Shown here in pieces: positions 63,223 through 64,000 of a stretch of DNA of 64,000 nt. Position 1 is the first letter of the stretch, and every line of letters begins with the position of its first letter. The notes beneath the pieces were generated by a model, which was given only the letters and a program-made list of their open reading frames with translations, searched no databases and was not told the origin of the DNA. The stretch is from the NCBI GenBank assembly GCA_024734555.1, contig JANPWX010000333.1, forward strand, positions 124,001 to 188,000. Reading direction: 5' to 3'. The DNA is from Trochalopteron elliotii (Eukaryota; Chordata; Aves; Passeriformes; Leiothrichidae). The translations under genes were made by a program, and so were the position numbers.

Positions 63223-64000
63223 CCAGGCAGGCACATGCACAAACATTCAAATGCAGATATGTAAATTCTACCATTAAGTGTTTGCACCTCTTTGCTTCCC
63301 CATTTCTTTTTATTTTCCTTCATTTAGCATAGATTATCTTGGTAAGTCTGGAAACTACTCAATTACTGAATTCCTTTCAAAGGGAGGGAGAAGGAAGATT
63401 ACAAAATTCATCAAGCTAGCATAAATCACCATATCTTCCCCACCTGAGGATCTGACCCTCTAACAGTAGTTTCTTTCTTCTTTATAAAGGTAATTATTCT
63501 ATTAAAATTAATAGTAAAATGAATACTGCTGCGACTGAATTACATGGGATAAGCGTGAAATACTGTGATCAGTTCTGCTATGAATTAGTAATTACAGTGT
63601 GCCCAGTGAAATTTGCATACTTTACTCTCCTTCCCTGCTATCTGCCTTGCTTTGGCTGCCAGTGCTCTCTCCAGGGTTGGAGCCAGAGATTGCTGGTGCC
63701 TTATGCAAAGAGGAGGTGTTTGCAGAACAGTGCACCCCAGAGTTTTAAGACAGCAGAAGAAGGTACAAGATAAGCTTGGGTTTGTTTGGTGTTTGAAATA
63801 GGTGTGATTGCCTTTCTAAATGTGATGGTGGGGGGAGATGGTTTAGTGCTTACATAGATGAGATGAGGGGGAAAGAAGAGAGGGGGGTAAAAAGTCTGCC
63901 TCCTTTCCTCTTCCTACTCCTGTGTGAAAAGTTTGTGTTCACGACTTTGAGTTGGTGCTGCCTGGAGCAGTGGAAGTGGTTGGTACCTCAGAGGGATGGC

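Larger units (their letters stand above)
49318..64000. other. Non-coding DNA, no gene seen
   Basis: GC-richer, CpG-poor patches lie at 51120-51600, 53100-53340 (richest in the window) and 55440-55640. The stretches at 55975-56520 and 58480-58800 have balanced composition and many TAAT/ATTA words and look like candidate conserved non-coding elements. The last 200 bp contain G-rich runs (63825-63890). No gene, RNA gene or large repeat is recognised. Confidence 0.6.

Overview
The window reads as vertebrate nuclear DNA, most likely from a bird and plausibly a songbird. It is AT-rich and CpG-poor, with few interspersed repeats, short microsatellites, and only worn traces of old amniote repeats of CR1 and MIR/L2 type. 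The bird call is an inference from composition, from the low repeat load and from an endogenous retrovirus fragment with an avian-looking reverse transcriptase. No protein-coding gene can be supported. The longest open frames (143 to 184 codons) are lone, unspliced, compositionally driven and resemble nothing I know. The region looks intergenic or like the inside of a very large intron. One 73-nt segment on the minus strand (10181-10253) has the look of an exon.

The main discovery is at 46.9-49.3 kb. A 614-bp block (47118-47731) has almost no cytosine on the plus strand: 11 C, about 2 percent. Read on the minus strand it is a retroviral reverse transcriptase core. One frame runs through the LPQ motif to the catalytic YxDD box, which reads YINN. 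Tryptophan positions are stop codons, and the deviations are those expected of G-to-A change. This is the mark of an APOBEC-type cytidine deaminase acting on a retroviral minus-strand cDNA, so the block is a dead, hypermutated endogenous retrovirus fragment.

The fragment is joined end to end to a 175-bp segment (46943-47117). An inverted, gap-free, 97 percent identical copy of that segment lies 2 kb away (49143-49317). A (TA)n(TG)n microsatellite sits at the outer edge of the left arm. A simple reading is a composite repair event that joined an edited viral cDNA piece to locally copied DNA; this is inference.

Elsewhere: a compound AAT/ATT hairpin with an embedded (ACT)15 tract at 26.35-26.62 kb; a diverged 71-bp tandem duplication at 30.77-30.91 kb; paired perfect hairpins at 20.01-20.07 kb; several smaller palindromes; a worn CR1-like fragment at 14.4 kb; MIR/L2-like fragments at 12.4, 28.3 and 36.8 kb; and at least five copies of an old dyad motif between 37.7 and 50.8 kb. 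The rest is ordinary non-coding DNA, some of it resembling conserved non-coding elements, which cannot be shown from one sequence.
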